Below, piece after piece: positions 62,071 to 64,000 of a stretch of 64,000 nucleotides of DNA. The notes under the pieces are model-generated. The model was not told the DNA's origin, did no database searches, and saw only the letters and a program-made list of their open reading frames with translations. Position numbers and translations under genes: made by a program. Location of the stretch: NCBI RefSeq assembly GCF_009936275.1, contig NZ_AP019797.1, positions 1,665,501 through 1,729,500 on the forward strand, written 5' to 3'. The first letter of the stretch is position 1. Each line of letters opens with the position of its first letter. The DNA is from Rhodothermus marinus. GTDB taxonomy: Bacteria; Bacteroidota; Rhodothermia; Rhodothermales; Rhodothermaceae.

Positions 62071-62340
62071 TCAATCTCCGTACATTTGATCCCGGCAATC
62101 CTCGCACAGGGTCATGTACCCATCGTCATAGCCATATCGTCCGACAGGTGCTCCGCAGATATCGCAGGTCGCCAGCCCGTCGTCCAGCTCATCGTCCCAG
62201 TCGTCCCATTCGTCGTCCCAGTCTTCTTCCCAGTCTCTGGCATCGGGCAGGTCCTGGAAGCCTTCGTAGTCGCCGGACTCCGGATCGCCTTCGAATTCAT
62301 CGTCGAATTCGAAGTCCTCTTCGTACCAGAAGTCATTCAT
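62071..62340 (-). CDS. Small acidic zinc-ribbon protein
   Basis: 89 residues. The first 55 are extremely acidic and aromatic (FEFDDEFEGDPESG, WDDEWDDWDDELDD). The C-terminal part has two paired-cysteine knuckles, CDICG and CEDC, that would bind one zinc. Such proteins are often accessory factors, but I do not know this one. It is cotranscribed with the SSB-like gene and divergent from the helicase gene. Confidence 0.7.
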   Translation of the reverse strand: MNDFWYEEDFEFDDEFEGDPESGDYEGFQDLPDARDWEEDWDDEWDDWDDELDDGLATCDICGAPVGRYGYDDGYMTLCEDCRDQMYGD

Positions 62341-62519
62341 AGTGAATCTGCGCTAAAAGTGCAACATATCTTTCGCCCACATTATACGGCACTTTCTGCA
62401 CGCTGGCCCTTTTTCGGAAAACCCGGATTGACGGGGCAACTTTCGGGGAAATTCCCGAACGAGGCGGCACGGCCGGCTGCTGCGTAAACGCCCCGAAAAA
62501 ATCTCCACCACCAAACCCG

Positions 62520-64000
62520 ATGCAGTTGATGGTAGAACTTTCAGGCGAACAGCAGCGCATACTTGATCAGCTACTTGCCTGGCTTGATCGGCCCGAAGCG
62601 CCTCCGATCTTCATCCTCACGGGCAGTGCCGGGACCGGCAAAACCCTGCTGATCCGGCACCTGGTGCAAGCGTTGCACCAGCGCCGTATCAAGTACGCGC
62701 TGGCTGCCCCCACCGGACGTGCCGCCCGTCTGCTGGCGGATCGTACCGGAGAGGATGCGCGCACGCTGCACAGCCTGATCTACATCCTCGACCGTTATCA
62801 GCTCATCGAAGAGGCCGAGGCGCAGGCCGAAGATCCGTTGAGCCTGCGCCTTCACTTTGCGTTGCGGTCTGCCGAGCTCGACGCGCGCCTCATCATTGTG
62901 GACGAAGCCTCCATGGTGGGCGACGTGGTTGGCGAGCAGGAACTGTATCGGTTTGGCTCGGGCCGGCTACTGCTCGACCTGCTGAGCTACGCGCGCCTGA
63001 TGCCACGACGCGCCGGGGAGGTGTCCTCCCGACTGCTGTTCGTCGGCGATCCGGCCCAGCTCCCACCGGTCGGCCAGTCGATCTCGCCCGCACTCTCCGC
63101 CGAATATCTCCGGGAAACCTTCGGTCTTTCGGCCGAGACGGCCCATCTGCAAACGGTCTTCCGCCAGCGCAAAGGGCATCCCATTCTGGAGGCGGCCACG
63201 GCGCTGCGCAACGCGCTCGAGAACAACCGCTTTCACACGTTTCAACTTCCTGCACAGCCCCCCGACCTTCGCCCGGTCGGTATCGAGGAGGCCATCCAGA
63301 TTGCCGCGCAGGACTTCGAGCGTCAGACGCCCTCCGTGCTGCTGTGCCGGACCAACGCCCTTGCCCGTAAGCTCAATGAAGCCGTCCGCGCCCTGCTCTG
63401 GGGAAAGGAAAGCCTGCCATTACAGCCCGGCGACCTGCTGCTCGTCAACCGCAATGCCCCGCTCTACAGCCTTTTCAACGGCGATCTGGTGCTGGTCGAG
63501 ACCGTCGGCCCCCTCGAGCATCGTCGCGTGGGACGCCGGGGTCGCCCGCCCGTGGACCTCTACTTTCGCGACGTGATTCTACGCTATCCGCACGACAACC
63601 CCCGGAGACGCATCACCTGCAAATTGCTCGAAAACCTGCTCGAGAGCCCGGACGGCCAGCTCTCTCCAGACCTCATTCAGGCGCTGCTGATCGACTTCTA
63701 CCTGCGCAACCGAACGCTCAAGCCCGGCTCGCCTGAGTTTCATCTGGAACTGGCACGCGACCCGTACTTCAACGCACTGCACGTCCGCTACGGCTATGCC
63801 ATGACCGTCCACAAGGCGCAGGGTGGTGAGTGGCGCCGGGCGGCCGTGGTGTTCACCGACTGGAAACACTTCCGCCATGCCGACTTCTTCCGCTGGGCCT
63901 ACACGGCCATCACTCGTGCCCGCGAGGAATTGCTGACCATCGATGCACCCGCCTTCGAGGCGTTTTCGGAGATGCGCTGGCAGCCGGCCGCTTCCGTCCC
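62520..64000 (+). CDS. RecD-like superfamily 1B DNA helicase (3' end beyond window)
   Basis: At least 493 residues, open to the end of the window, from the ATG at 62520 (MQLMVELSGEQQRILDQLL). Helicase motifs in order: Walker A LTGSAGTGKTLLI (about 34-46), TPAGRAA-type block APTGRAARLL, Walker B IIVDEASMVGD (about 128-138), motif III LLFVGDPAQLPPVG (about 175-188), QTVFRQRKG, and the C-terminal GYAMTVHKAQGGEW and YTAITRARE motifs. These are typical of RecD2/Pif1-like 5'-3' helicases. No CRISPR link is evident. Confidence 0.9.
   Translation, partial: MQLMVELSGEQQRILDQLLAWLDRPEAPPIFILTGSAGTGKTLLIRHLVQALHQRRIKYALAAPTGRAARLLADRTGEDARTLHSLIYILDRYQLIEEAEAQAEDPLSLRLHFALRSAELDARLIIVDEASMVGDVVGEQELYRFGSGRLLLDLLSYARLMPRRAGEVSSRLLFVGDPAQLPPVGQSISPALSAEYLRETFGLSAETAHLQTVFRQRKGHPILEAATALRNALENNRFHTFQLPAQPPDLRPVGIEEAIQIAAQDFERQTPSVLLCRTNALARKLNEAVRALLWGKESLPLQPGDLLLVNRNAPLYSLFNGDLVLVETVGPLEHRRVGRRGRPPVDLYFRDVILRYPHDNPRRRITCKLLENLLESPDGQLSPDLIQALLIDFYLRNRTLKPGSPEFHLELARDPYFNALHVRYGYAMTVHKAQGGEWRRAAVVFTDWKHFRHADFFRWAYTAITRAREELLTIDAPAFEAFSEMRWQPAASV

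Overview
The window looks like chromosomal or megaplasmid DNA of a thermophilic, GC-rich member of the Rhodothermota/Bacteroidota, probably Rhodothermus or a close relative. This is inferred from C-terminal type IX secretion sorting domains, a TonB-dependent receptor beside a PorV-like protein, and the mix of thermophile-type CRISPR systems; there is no rRNA in the window to prove it. Most of the sequence is CRISPR-Cas and defence DNA, split by a block of ordinary surface-protein genes.

Layout. 1-8.3 kb: a type I-B operon on the plus strand, cas6(partial)-cas8b-cas7-cas5-cas3-cas4-cas1, followed by cas2 on the opposite strand. 8.8-11.8 kb: its CRISPR array (30-nt repeats), split by an IS5/IS427-type insertion sequence and bounded by a decayed IS1-like transposase. 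13.6-32.5 kb: minus-strand genes for an unknown protein, a class A beta-lactamase-like hydrolase, a 1756-residue surface protein, an amidase, a PorV-like protein, a secreted protein, a TonB receptor and a VCBS-repeat protein. 33.3-42.2 kb: a type III-A system on the minus strand (array 3, CARF-HTH protein, cas10, csm2, csm3, csm4, csm5, array 2). 42.3-52.6 kb: a plus-strand ancillary operon with two four-TM coiled-coil membrane proteins, a VWA lipoprotein, a CARF-HEPN gene split by a TnpB element, a small CRISPR-associated protein, two small unknowns, a second CARF protein and an intact CARF-HEPN RNase. 52.6-56.4 kb: a minus-strand adaptation operon (cas4-cas1 fusion, cas2, J-domain protein, cas6). 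56.5-58.3 kb: an AT-rich cassette of a dual-OB-like protein and two DUF488 proteins. 58.4-60.6 kb: a third type III array (array 4). 60.7-64 kb: small unknowns, an SSB-like protein, an acidic zinc protein and a RecD-like helicase cut by the window end.

How it works together. The type I-B module should cut DNA through Cascade/Cas3. The type III module has an intact Cas10 GGDD site but a broken HD motif, so it should act mainly through target-RNA cleavage by Csm3 and cyclic oligoadenylate (cOA) signalling. Four CARF genes are the obvious receivers. Three type III arrays share one leader type containing a 20-bp palindrome, and all read toward lower coordinates, so their crRNAs are antisense to open frames that read on the plus strand.

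The most striking observation is that three different type III spacers, in two arrays, encode fragments of homologues of one small gene of the ancillary operon (48759-49151). This suggests that invading elements carry a version of this protein and that it is repeatedly targeted, as expected if it counteracts type III signalling. The membrane/VWA/CARF operon and the dual-OB/DUF488 cassette are the best candidates for undescribed systems.
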